From NCBI GenBank assembly GCA_003952965.2, contig CM025850.1, forward strand, positions 6,994,125 through 7,058,124: a DNA stretch of 64,000 nucleotides, given 5' to 3'. Made by a program: the position numbers and the translations under genes. The number at the start of each line of letters is the position of its first letter. The first letter of the stretch is position 1. The stretch is from Morella rubra (Eukaryota > Streptophyta > Magnoliopsida > Fagales > Myricaceae). The notes under the pieces are model-generated. The model searched no databases. It was not told where the DNA came from and was given only the letters and a program-made list of their open reading frames with translations. Of this stretch, positions 45,936-57,499 are shown piece by piece.

Positions 45936-45943
45936 CCTTAGGT

Positions 45944-47162
45944 GGCCGTACGTTTAGGGCCAATAGTACCCGAAATATCTCTACTGTTTACGGGATATGG
46001 GAAGCAAGGAAGGCCATACCTCTGGACTTCTATTTTTTCTCTTTTTGTAAGCACCTCTAGAGTCTAGACTTGCCGTCGAACCAGCTGGAAATGACGTAGG
46101 TCTTCTCCAAAATATTACGCAACCCGTGGAACCAGTAGATCTTGCCGTTGCAGTTACGCTGCCTGAGGGACCCACGTTATCCAGATTCAAAACTCACAAC
46201 TCCATGACACGTAGCTGACATCAGAGAAACAATTTGAAAAAAATCATTTTTATAAAATTAAAAAAAAAATTGAATTTTGAGCTCTTAAAAAAATTATATT
46301 GTGTCGGCTGTCCGTCTAGTCAATTTAGGGTAGAAGATCTGACGCGTTTGCAAATGAAAATTATTTTACAAATATAATTAATTTAAATTTTTTATCAAAT
46401 AAAATAATATTTTTCGTCAAATAATTTTTTTTATAATAAATATAAAAAAATTCACTTCAATTAATTCTTTTTTTTCATCAATTTTTATAAAAATTTATTT
46501 TATTTATTATTTTTTAACAAAATTTAATAAATTTCTAATTTTCACAACATTACTCAAATATTTCATTTCATTAAAGTTTTCAAAAGCCTCCGAACTCCTA
46601 TCTATCCAATGAGTAAAATGGTGCACAGCATGGGAGAAGAAGAGGATAGACTTGATTGAAGCAGGTTGGAATGACAATGCTTTGTGTAACACGCATAGAA
46701 AGTTGGTGATGTTGTGTCAAATGTGATCAGTGCAGTGTGAGCGTAGTATAGGTGGTTGACTTAAATTTCTACTGACGTGGACCATCTGTCATTAGTAGGT
46801 TTACTCATAGTTGACAAAGAAAAAAAAAACTATTTTTTCAATAGCTCAAAATTTAAAGACTAAAATTTTCAATGCCCTATTTTTATAAAAATGGTATAAA
46901 AATAAAAAATTGCAAATAAATAATAAGTTTGAGATGAGAAAGGACTAAAACCTACTACCTTTCCGTGGAACATATTTTGGACCAAAACCCATAAGAACAA
47001 AGCAAATTATTACTGTTTTTAATGAAGATATCAAACATAGAATGTCGGCCCCGAGTGATGCGCCACGTCTCATGTCGTCCATGTTCTGCACGTGTTTTTG
47101 GTTCCTTCTTTGAAGGAGCATGGGAGGACTAAAAAAAAAAAAAATCTTATCGGATAAGGGAT
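45944..47162. other. AT-rich spacer with a MITE-like remnant
   Basis: 46340-46560 starts GACGCGTTTGCAAATG and is similar in composition and ends to the MITE-like repeats near 2275 and 36504, but is too AT-rich to align with confidence by eye. A CACGTG-containing GCACGTGT lies at about 47088. No gene seen. Confidence 0.35.
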
Positions 47163-47165
47163 CTC

Positions 47166-47176
47166 TATATATATAT
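47166..47176 (+). promoter_or_regulatory. possible TATA box before the 47-kb reading frame
   Basis: TATATATATAT lies 76 bp upstream of the first in-frame ATG at 47252, with a G-box-like CACGTG about 80 bp further upstream. The arrangement fits a promoter, but no transcript evidence can be read from sequence. Confidence 0.3.
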
Positions 47177-47251
47177 GGGTATCTTCTTCATCGTGGGCAC
47201 CACAACTTCAAAATATAGAGAATAGTATTCCTTCGTGAGTTGTGGGGCATG

Positions 47252-47673
47252 GGCGTGTGTGAATACGTTGGCTCCGTTTTGATGCAAAAAGCCACCGCAG
47301 CCCACGATTGGCGAATAATAGGCAATTGCCCGTCATATGAACAGAGAAAATCACATCCACGCGACCACTTTGAGAGATCCAAATTCAACGCATTCTATTG
47401 TGGCCCGGAATATTTTCATTGCAAAAAGTGTACGTACGTACAGTTCTACTCGTGCTCTCCCAACAGCGGAATGATATATCCACCTGATGGCCGTTATTCA
47501 TGGCCTAAAATGATGAGGCATACCAGGACCACTGTGGTCCTGACCCCCTGAACTTCCTCTTCACGTGGGTTAGCAATTTCCACAACTTGCCTTTTATCCT
47601 AAAGCGTGTTCTGCATGTGAAGCAACACATCGTTCGTGAATCCCCCGACGGCGACCCCCACTTGTACGTTTAA
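47252..47673 (+). pseudogene. unrecognised small Cys/Tyr-rich reading frame with a frameshift
   Basis: The first frame opens MGVCEYVGSVLMQKATAAHD and includes HPRDHFERSKFNAFYCGPEY, FHCKKCTYVQFYSCSP and PPDGRYSWPKMMRHTR, stopping at 47551. Just before that stop, a second frame continues PLNFLFTWVSNFHNLPFILK, RVLHVKQHIVRESPDGDP, ending HLYV at TAA 47673. Both halves have codon-like, non-repetitive composition, and the switch coincides with a 17-nt perfect hairpin (AGGACCAC T GTGGTCCT, about 47524-47540). One indel in the stem would restore a frame of about 140 codons. The protein is not recognised: a small unknown gene with a sequence error or a recent pseudogene are both possible. Confidence 0.4.
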
Positions 47674-48117
47674 ACTAGTTTCGTTATAACAGCCAATAAG
47701 TGAGATATTAAGACAAAATGCTATCACAGTTATTGTTTTAGAATGCCTTTACTCGCTGGCAACTTCACTGGGCTGTGCATTTGCGGTACTAGCGGCGGTT
47801 TCTCCAAATCGGGAATCGGCCTCCGGTCCCTTTATTGGCGGTAAACGTACCTGTTTAGTCTCCTTAATTTCAGTTACAAAAATCATATAAATTTTTTTTG
47901 CAGACACCATGCAGATGAGAACTTCCAATTAGATAACTCTTGTCAGCAATAACTTGCTAAAAGAAATGTTTCTCCTTTTCATTAATCTTATTCCCCCTGT
48001 GTGGTTCTGTACAGGCAGACGTAAATAAATAACCCCAAAAAAAAAAATTTAATCAACAAATATCACTGGTGACTGGCCGACTATCAGATGAAGTTTATCA
48101 GAAATTAAAATCACATG
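47674..48117. other. spacer downstream of SPHK1
   Basis: The 3' flank of the sphingosine kinase gene. Nothing recognisable. Confidence 0.5.
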
Positions 48118-51100
48118 TTATATTGGAGAAAATAGGGTAGCTAAACCTTGATCCATAGTTATCTGAAGTGTATCATAGGCCATCAGTGCCTTCTGGTCAC
48201 ACTTGTATGTTCGTTTCCCTCTGGCCAGGACCTCACCATCTACGTCTATGATCCCTTCCGTTGTTGGGTCATCGGCTCGGGGACCAGGTTCCAAGATGAA
48301 TGCCTTCACCTGTAGTTCATTGGAAGATACAGAAGGACAAGGAATATTTAGCAAAAAAATAATACACTTGATAAGGAAGATATATTTGACATCTTATTAC
48401 ATCTACTAAACAGTGAAATGGATAGACACCGAGAAAACCAGATTACTGTCTTGTTATTTTGATGACTCACTTTGAGGTACATGACGTATGGTGATTTGAC
48501 ATGACTTCCATCGGCCAATCCTGTCATCAATGATAGCAAGGATAACTTTGGGCTATCCTTAATAAGGATCAAGTCCAGATAACCATCTGAGAACTGCACA
48601 AAAATAGTCAAAAGAACTTATAAATGTCATAATAATCTTGACAAAAATATGCCATAATGACAATTCAATGGAGATTTCTGAACCAGATGCCGACCAACTC
48701 GAAAGTTGGAACGAAGAGAGCATGAATGGGTTCTAATCAAGTTAATATGCCACAAAACTATCACTCTTTTGTGTAAGAACCCCCCTGCCCCGACCCTAAA
48801 AAAGAATCAAAGAAGAAATGATTAGAGAAAATGAAAGGAGGAATGCCACATTGCTTAGGAGTCTGCTTAGACTTTTCTGATGAAACACAAAAGTAATGTT
48901 GCCCTGACACAGTTCATAGGGCTATACATTCCAGAGAATGCTTCTCCTGAAACCATTATGATGGACATCTACCTGATCTTTCTAAGATCTCCTTTCACGT
49001 AAACTCTTCCATTACAAAAAAAAAAAAAGAGCAAGGAAAAAGAATGGCATTGCAAGCCATCTCCTTATGGCCGGTCAAGTAATTCCCTATGGTTTCAAAC
49101 ACAAACAACAAAGATATAACTGCTTAAGTTTTTCATTTCTTTCTCTACTGAGGTTATCTTCATTTTGTAATTAGTATGACAAATGAACTGTGGGCATTTG
49201 GTTCAGCAGTAACGGCTTGCAACATCATGAAAGTGAACAGACTGAAGCAGACAACTAATGAATTCAGTTATCATATGACTTTACCTTTGCGTCAGGGGCT
49301 GCCATGGTGTCTTCACTCCCCCAAGGTACATTATGAAGCCAAGTTGAGATAAACGGTCCATTAATAGTTCTCCAATCTGAATTCTCCAAGTCAAAATACG
49401 GTCCCTGGTAACCAGGGTGACAAATCTTAACGGGCTCTTCTTCAGTTGGACTGCAGATATTTTTTTTACCAGAAGATTTTCCATGGAAACTACTTGGCTC
49501 TCCATAACCTTCGAAGCCAGGTGCAGGCACAAAAGAAATCCGTCCATTGTATTTCCTCAAATGTAAAATTCGTTGAAGAGCCTAAACAAAAGAAACAATT
49601 AACATGAGTGCCTTGATGCTGACTACTATTAGGACAATCAAGTATTAATCCAACTAATTCGATGCAACCCAGAGAAGAAAAGAGAGAGACAGAGAGATCA
49701 AATAGTATCAGTGTTGTTAAAGCTATCCCCTTTCTCATTCATAGATGCCAGACACTGTTTGCCGCATGCAAATTCCAACTATACCGCTGATGGCTATGAT
49801 AATTCCAATTTCACCAATATTGACGATGTTTTGCATCCTTACATGATATTCTTAAGCTATAAACAGAAGGAAGGATTCACAAAGCAAAGTAGATTGTCCA
49901 TGAGAAAAAAACTATATACATAGATGGGTTTGATAAGAATAAATTTGGGGTAAAGTCATAGTTAGCCCCTCATGTTTGGGCAAAAATCAAATAGCTACCT
50001 CTAACTTTCAATCCACAATTTGAGACCCATAACTTTCAAAACCTATCAATCTTCGCCCCCCGTCTAAATTAGGCATTAAGTCCGACGGAAAATCATGTAA
50101 AATGATCGAAATGCCCCTCCAAGGCTAAATTTTAAAAAATAAATAAAAATAATAAAAATTTAAGAAATAAATAAAAATAAATAGATTATTGAAATAGAGT
50201 TTCAATAGTTTTATTTAAAAAATATTACTTTTTTTAAAAAAATCATTTTTATGAATTTTTTAAATTTTTAATAATTTTATCTTAGAGGGGCATTTTGTTC
50301 ATTTTTTATACTTTTCCGACTGATTTAATGCCTGATTTAGACGGGGGGCCAAGATTGATAGGTTTTGAAAGTTATGGGTCTCAAATTGTGGATTGAAAGT
50401 TAGGGGTAGCTATTTGATTTTTGCTCAAACATAGGGGGCTAACTATGACTTTACCCCAATAAATTTCCTTCCGCTTCTTAAGTTTTCTCTTAGAATGACG
50501 TTCCTTATCTTATCTATGGCCTTTACAATGTGCAAAGACAAAATCCCTCATCTGAGTTCAGCAGGGAATTACATTTAAACAAAAGATCAATCTTCCATGT
50601 AGTAACTTTAGAGTTAAAAAGGTGATTAAGCACAGTAACTAAAGAAATAATGGGAAAACAAGTCATGCAGAGAAACACATGCATGCAAACAAATCAGTTG
50701 TGGCAAAACTGAAAGACGAAAACTTAGAAATGAATAAAAAACATACATAGAAATCTAGGCGAGCACTTCCCATCCACCTATACTTCTCAGATTCAATGTC
50801 GATATCCGCCACCAGTCCTGAAATAAAATACAATATATTATCAAAATATAAAAGGCAGTAGTCTTAGTCAAGACTAGACAATTCTCGTGAGAAATTTAGA
50901 AGATGCATACCCCATGCAAGCATCAAGACGCTAAAGAATTTGGTCTCTCCTTGCACAATGGTAGCTACATCCAGCGAGCACTTGTGGCCTACCAGTAATT
51001 TAAGCAAAGAGCATAAAATTCTTTAATCAAGATAAAGGACCACGAGAATAATGACAAAAGGAAATACAAATACTGACAACCATTTTAACCTCGGATAATG

Positions 51101-54100
51101 GCAAGAACAGCATTAGGGACTGTACAGGGATCACCAACTAAATCCAGAAGGGATTTTGCCATGCCATTTCCAGTACCTACAAGCAGAAAGATTTGCAGAT
51201 ATTAAACTAACTTGTTATACAAATTGTGTTCACTTTATTAAACAAACAAACCAGCAGGCTTTTCTTCACCATCAACCAAAATGAGAATGCACTGGGAGAA
51301 TAAATTGGTAGGAAAAAATGACAATTATGCAGCCGTCCATTGGCACTTATTACCATCACCGCATAATCCTACCCTTAAAAGTAATGTGGAAATGAAACTT
51401 GCAGAACAACTTAAGAAATTCTTATATTCTTCAGCGGGCAAGAAAATTGGCAGAAACCTGAAGTGGTCCATTATCATACATTAGCACGTGTGAAAATCTT
51501 GACAGGTGCAGATTTGTGTGTGGACAATGTCCATGGCAGGGAAGGACAATAAAAGTTCAGTGTATCGATTGGGCTCCCATAGATGAGCATGGTAAATTAG
51601 GATTAGAAGCTATCTAAAAAATAACTTATCTCTTGGTCTACTAACAACTCTAACCCGAAATCCTAAACATCTGCAATTAATTGAGATGCTAAACCCCAAG
51701 CATCTGTTTGCAAGCAAGTGCAATCAATGGATGATAATCTCATCTAGTCATGCCTGCCCACCATAAACCAATTTTTTTTTTAAAAAAAAATGACAACTGA
51801 AAACAACTATAATATAACAAGATAGTAACAAACCTGCAGGAACTAATCCGATAGGCATCTTTATTGCAGCCTCCCAATCGTCTCTCTCGAGTAGTCCATT
51901 TACTACCTACTAAATAGGCCAATGTTTGTGAGAGACATAAAAGTAACAGAGGTCAAAAAGATGACAGAGTTGGGCTATTAGAGAATAAGTTGTACTGCAA
52001 TTGCTAGAAATTACACATGCTTCCAATAAACAACAGTGGCCTTCATAAATTGTGCATCTACACAGCAAATGTCTGAGATTTCATCCAACCAAAATGGCAG
52101 GTAGACGTATGACGAGGCGTTACCAAGGAGCAATCTAATAATTGCAGCAACAATTGTGACATGCACAATGGCATCATGGGCATAACCTAAATCCGAAAAT
52201 CCTGGACTGAATGAGTATCCAACAATAAAAACTAATGCGGTTTATTATACCTCCCTATTAATCTATCTACCCAACAATACAGAAGAACAAGCATATAACC
52301 AATGGCGAAGGATAGAGGAATTTCAAGTGGGGATAACGAACCATGACTTCATCCATGAACACAATCCTTGGTACCAGAACTTCATTGACAGGAACACTAT
52401 AACCTTGTCAAATGAGAGTCCTTGATTTAACAATGTTTGGATGTGCATAGTAATAGAAGAATACCTCATAATCGTTAAAGAAAACACTATATTGATCAAT
52501 TTCTTTCAGATCATTGAGTGCAGTCCAGATTGAGCTATAAAAGTATAAAAGAAGGGAAGATCTTATTGCCTTGGATAAATTAACATAAAAACTTTTCCCT
52601 TAAAATCCAAGTGTTCGGATGAATTCACACACTAGTTGTCCACCTGTGTCTTTTTCCTAGAGTCAGATCTTAAAAATACCTGTAGAAAGATTTCCGGTGG
52701 GAATCACAATTCATTCTTTTAGGGGTAGCTTTATAAACAATTAATTGCATTCCATCCTTCTATCATTGTCGTATCTAAAGCATAAAGTACATTCTTGTGG
52801 AAACTAAACAAAGTCAACGTACCTCAACCAAGATTCCGTCCCCGCTAACACAAACAATGCCATCGTACTTGGAAAGATCAAGTGAATTAACAACTTCTTT
52901 TGCATGAAGCTGATACTGAGTTTCTGAGACATTGAATTGACAGGGGAAAAAGACATTGAGGACCAGCTCCAAAATAGGAAGAAAAAAAGCTATCACTATT
53001 TACAGAGTTCTGTGAATAGTTCAAACCTTGCAGCGTAATTTCAACATCAGCATCTTCAAAGAGAGTTTTCACGTGCTCTTCAAAAATCTTGGATGCGGAT
53101 TTCTTTCCACCAAATGGGTTCACAAAAACAAATAGGCGTTTAGGCCGTCCTGTTAAAACACCCGCCGGCAGAAAAGGGGGGGGGGGGGGGGGGTGCAGAT
53201 TTTGTTATTGTAGGAGCAATACTGAAATAGCAATATGACCAAACTCGCAACAAATTCAACAATAAAATAGATGACAGATTGGGGTTCGAAAGAAAGGAAG
53301 GAAGGAATTTCGGATCCTTTTACATGTTGGGGTTCTAATGTAGTATATTTTCGAATCTTAACCATTTCTCACAGCGGATCAGCCATACTGATAATCCTAA
53401 TTGTATCGGATCAAATAAAGAAAAATCGACAAAAATATAATTGACAAACAAATTAGATTAGTAAGTGCATTTATAACAGAACCATTATTCTGGACACGAG
53501 GAAGAAAAGAAGAAGATATATATATCTAAGCTGGATATACAAGCTCCCGATTTGAGCAAAGCTGAATCAGACAGAACGAATTATAGGCATCACGGAATTC
53601 TCAGTGTGGTTCCTACAAAAATTGGAGGGAAACTAACGGAAATTTAAATCCTACGACACACCTAAACGCTGAAAGCGCATAATTTCCCAAAATTTTCCTT
53701 TCCTTTCCCCTTCCATCCCTGCATTTTCCCATCACCCAAACAAAACATACCAGAACGAAATAGGAAACGAAAAAAAGCGCGAAATTTACCAAGCGAACCA
53801 ATGCATTCACGGAGATTCTCGCACCAGAGCCTCAGCGAATCCTCAGACAAGGGCTGGAACACGAAGTCCTTCCTCACCAGAGCTACGCTGCCCTCGATGC
53901 ACCAGATTCCACATTCTCTGACATTCACGATTGTTCTGATTCTGATCTTCGGGCCATCCGCGGCGAACCCGAGCACCTCCTTCTCCACAATCAGGCACCG
54001 TTGACCTCCGTCCTTCCACCTCAGGAAGCCGTCACCAGTGAGTGTCAACTGTGTTTCATTGCCGTTGACGAGGACGCGTTCAGAGACGATGGGTTGGCTC

Positions 54101-54138
54101 GTTTCTGGGTCGAGAAGTTGGTTTTCGGAATGTTCCAT
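48118..54138 (-). CDS. SPHK1: sphingosine (long-chain base) kinase, complete
   Basis: Ten exons, 497 residues: 54138-53790, 53149-53027, 52923-52823, 51906-51834, 51176-51090, 50988-50911, 50817-50747, 49581-49285, 48593-48471, 48309-48118. All junctions are GT-AG and phases close. It phosphorylates sphingoid bases to the signal phyto-S1P, with roles in ABA and stress signalling in Arabidopsis. The diacylglycerol-kinase-fold motifs are present: VNPFGGKKSA at 126-135, SGDGILVEVVNG at 184-195 (nucleotide/catalytic) and GLVPAGTGNGMAKS at about 211-224. The tail GEVLARGKRTYKC...DQGLATLFSP is typical of plant SPHK1. Arabidopsis SPHK1 is about 485 residues. It is divergent from the NOL12-like gene at 55418. 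Confidence 0.95.
49947..50457. mobile_element. Mutator-type MITE in SPHK1 intron 7, 9-bp target duplication
   Basis: 511 bp flanked by perfect AATAAATTT (49938-49946 and 50458-50466). The terminal inverted repeats begin GGGGTAAAGTCATAGTTAGC and remain highly similar for about 190 bp, for example CAAATAGCTACC(T/C)CTAACTT and AAAACCTATCAATCTT. The interior is AT-rich and non-coding. A 9-bp duplication with long inverted repeats is the known mark of Mutator-like elements. It lies inside the intron between exons 50747 and 49581, well clear of splice sites. Confidence 0.92.
53176..53193 (+). repeat. G18 homopolymer next to a splice acceptor
   Basis: Eighteen consecutive G on the plus strand (C18 in the transcript), 27-44 nt upstream of SPHK1 exon 2 (acceptor at 53150-53151), in the usual branch-point and pyrimidine-tract zone. 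The exact length is probably unreliable. Confidence 0.85.
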
Positions 54139-54745
54139 TTCTGGGTCGAGTCGTCTTCTTCAACGTTGTGCTATCTCCAGTTTTACTTATAGTTACAGAG
54201 GGAAAACCCGGTTCGACTTGGTGTTGGATGAAGAACCGGGTTCCAGACTGACAGAGAACGTGAGTTCAACGACAATCCCCGCACGCCATGAAAGAAAGAT
54301 TCCGACGGTCACACGCTTTTGGCGGCTGTGGCTAATTGGATAGCAAAAAGATCAACTTAAATAAATACGACACAGTTTGGAAACAATTTAATGCACTGTT
54401 GAAAGGACATGACGGGGCGGGGAAGTACCAACCTCGACTGTTATTTTGCAGTTTTGTCGAGCGGCACCTTCGATTATTCTCTTGCTTGATTGATAGGTAC
54501 GAGAGCAGCTGTTTGTCCTCCTCATTTCTATGTTATTACGACGTCGTTTTGTCATTCTTGATGATAACGTGTCAGCACTAACTTGCCAATATGAGATGAT
54601 ACGTCGAATATTCAGTTTCTCGTGGATAGTAGTTGTTGAGTCGAGTTGGCAATCTTCACATAATCTACTCAACTCGACGTGTAAACTGCTATAGGGAGCT
54701 GCGCACATAACCGACCTCACAGCTGGATGTGCAATAAGTCAAGCT

Positions 54746-55035
54746 AGAACTTATTTAATATTAAGAACATCAATCTCATGTGGCTATGTCTATATGTCTC
54801 AAATTTGATATGTGGAGCCCATAAAATACAACCACCCATCAAGAACTTATTTAAAATTAAGAGCACCAATCTCATGTGGTTATGTCTACATGATTCAAAT
54901 TTGATATGTGAGTCCATAAAAGACAACCACCCAGAACTTATTTAATATTAAGACCATCAATCTCATGTGACTATGTTTATGTGACTTAAACTTGATATGT
55001 AAACTTGATCTGTCGAGCCCATAAAAATAGCCTTC
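54746..55035 (+). repeat. three tandem copies of a ~95-bp unit
   Basis: Units start at 54746, 54842 and 54933, each with AGAACTTATTTAA(T/A)ATTAAG, CAATCTCATGTG, and then TTGATATGT...CCATAAAA. The spacing is 96 and 91 bp; the third copy carries an extra TTGATCTGT segment. It lies in the divergent SPHK1/NOL12-like spacer. Confidence 0.85.
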
Positions 55036-55077
55036 CAACGATTAAACTGGCAGCCTATGGACGACACATTACAGTGG

Positions 55078-55255
55078 TGTTCAGTTGCAAAAATTTTCAC
55101 CTCAATAAAATAACTCTTTAAAATTCTTTCTCTCATCAAATTACTTTTCACTCTAAATAAATATAAAAAATTAATTTCAATTATCTCTCTTTTCACTTTT
55201 TCATAATTTTAATACTCCAAAATTTTTAACACTCAAAATTTCCAGAGCCAAACAC
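55078..55255 (+). mobile_element. MITE-like repeat in the SPHK1/NOL12-like spacer
   Basis: GGTGTTCAGTTGCAAAAATTT at the left, and TCCAGAGCCAAACACCGCC at the right, which read inward is GGCGGTGTTTGGC. The centre (TTATCTCTCTTTTCACTTTTTCA) matches the core at 1541 and 36504. It ends about 160 bp upstream of the NOL12-like start codon. Confidence 0.55.
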
Positions 55256-55417
55256 CGCCTCCATCAACAGCCTACTTTTTGGCATTAGGCGTCTGAATGC
55301 GAATTACAGAAAACTCATGGGGCTGGATCTTAGGTCTTTCCCCAAATCAAACGCCATCGAAAATCAAGTGACCCGAACCCGAATAATAAGCGATATACAG
55401 AATAGCAGCAAGCCCAA

Positions 55418-57499
55418 ATGAACTCCAGAGCGCGTTCCCGGAATCCCGAGGCTTCAATGGCAGAAGAAATCGAAGTGGAAGCAGGCGAGGTCGCACGCCC
55501 CCTTGGCCGCCACATAAGAAAGAGGGCTCTCAAGAACAAAGCTCTTTCCGTCGCTTTCAACGAGAAAGATCTCAGGTACTATATTTAAACTAAACCCTGA
55601 CGATTTCCGTTATGTTTTTGGTGGTTTGGAAGTTTGAGAATGGGTATTGTATGTTCGTCTCTAATTTTTTGGGGTTTTTGGTATGAGAAGGGATTATGTG
55701 GGTGGGTTTCATAAGAGGAAGAAGAAAAGGAGAAAGGAAGCCCAGAAGCAGCAAGAGGAGGCGCAAAGGCGAAAGCGTATTGAGAACCGCAAAAAGGTTC
55801 TCTTTTGTTTCGAACTTAAGACAACCGTACTGCATTGTATTTTGGTTACAATATATACAAGCCTATGTTTTCATGAAAAAGTTGTTCAAATTTTCGGCAG
55901 CGTAAGAAATCTCTATGTTATTTTTGTCTAACAGTGCACTTATTGTCAATCAAAAGTCTTAATATTTACATTTTTGGGATAGAGTTTTTAATACTGGTTA
56001 GCATGCTGCTTATGTTAAGGTGGTTGGACTTAAATATTGCTCTCTATGTGGGTTGTATGCAGTTGATTGAAAGATCTTGGTCTACAAGAAAGCTACAAAA
56101 ACGATGGCAGTGTAATTGGGATGTGTGATAAGAATATGTTAGAAGGCCTAACTTCGTGCATAATCTCATTTTAATTTTGAACCCGCCGCCACCTTCGAAT
56201 TGGCATGAGTAGATGAAGTATAAAGCCATAATTCGCCATTTCTTTAGTGTTTTTAACACTGAAACTGTCAAACTTACCTGGGGCTACCGTAGTGAACGGG
56301 CTTCAACCTGTGGGGCATTTTGGGTACTAAAAGCCTCGCAGTATTTTTCCATACAAAAATGTTTCGAGGATATTGACATAAAATGAAGAGGGGGAGGGCC
56401 ACAAAGGTCGTACAAAGGTCGTGATGGATTAACTTAGTCCTTACTGTTGCTATCAATATATGTCTTGTGGTCTTCAGAAGTCCATTGTTTAAATAATGTA
56501 ATCATATTTGTATCACTAATGGTACTCCAAAAGAAATTCCAGGTTGCCAATTCTACTTTCAAGTTTTACTAATTGTATCCTGGTATCTAACAAATGTTGC
56601 AGAGGAAACTGGAAAGAGAACTGGTCTATGGTGGAGCTCCACCAATCAATGGTTCAGCTGAAAATGATGAGTGTGAAGAAGAGGATGAAGAAAATGAGCC
56701 AATTGCATCTATTTCAGGTATTTTTCGCCAAACCACACAATTCAAACATGTATTAGTTAATTGTCTGTGTCAATTATCATTATGAACATGCATCCAGACC
56801 TTTTGGGCTGCCAGGTTCGCTTGTCAGGTGTTCAGTGGATTGGTGAGTTTCTTGATATGGTAGTTCAGTGGCAGATCTTAACAGTGATACGTGTTCTCGT
56901 TTCTGGGTTTATATCTACCATATGTTATCGTTCTGATATTAGCAAATGGGCTTGGGAGAAGCACTTTCGAATGGGGAAAATTTGTGAGACTTAACCTGCC
57001 ATAACCACATCTTTTCTCAATTCAACAGTAACAAGGTTAAAGGGTGCAGTGTGAATATGTTGACACTACTGCCACATTATATCCCCTCTCCATGCGCTAA
57101 CTGTGTACTCTTTGTGCAAATACTGGATTTAAATTTGTTTGGCGGATTATATATTGGTATGGAAGCTTATGTCTGGTATCTCTTTATGTTTTTGTGGTTC
57201 ACTCACTTAACACTTGGGTTGGGCTCTCATTATTCTTGAAAGGGACAACAACATACGACGATGGCAACATGAAAGTCACAGTGACAACCAGTGAGCTCTC
57301 TCATGAAGAAGAGATCTATACAATCGACAACACAAAGGAAGCAGCAGTGCCTCAGTCAACAGGAGCTGATAAGAAGCACAATGTGCCTGTGAGTAAGAGC
57401 AAAGCATTCAAGAGAGCTGCAAAACCAAAATCACGGCCAAAGCCACAAAGTAAAAGAGACAAAAAGAAGGGAAAGAAAAAGAACAAAAAGAGGACTTAG
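55418..57499 (+). CDS. NOL12/RRP17 (Nop25) family nucleolar rRNA-processing protein
   Basis: Four exons: 55418-55575, 55691-55796, 56603-56717, 57243-57499, with GT-AG junctions and phases closing. Two in-frame starts exist: 55418 gives 211 residues, and 55457 (MAEEIEVEAGEV) gives 198. I favour the second from the usual family N-terminus but annotate the longer span. The Nop25/NOL12 core is RKRALKNKALSVAFNEKDLR, YVGGFHKRKKKRRKEAQKQQ, RRKRIENRKKRKLEREL. An acidic stretch ECEEEDEENE follows, and then a Lys-rich tail (KRDKKKGKKKNKKRT) that suits nucleolar targeting. The yeast and human relatives act in 5' end maturation of 25S/28S and 5.8S pre-rRNA. A plant role is inferred from the family. Confidence 0.85.
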
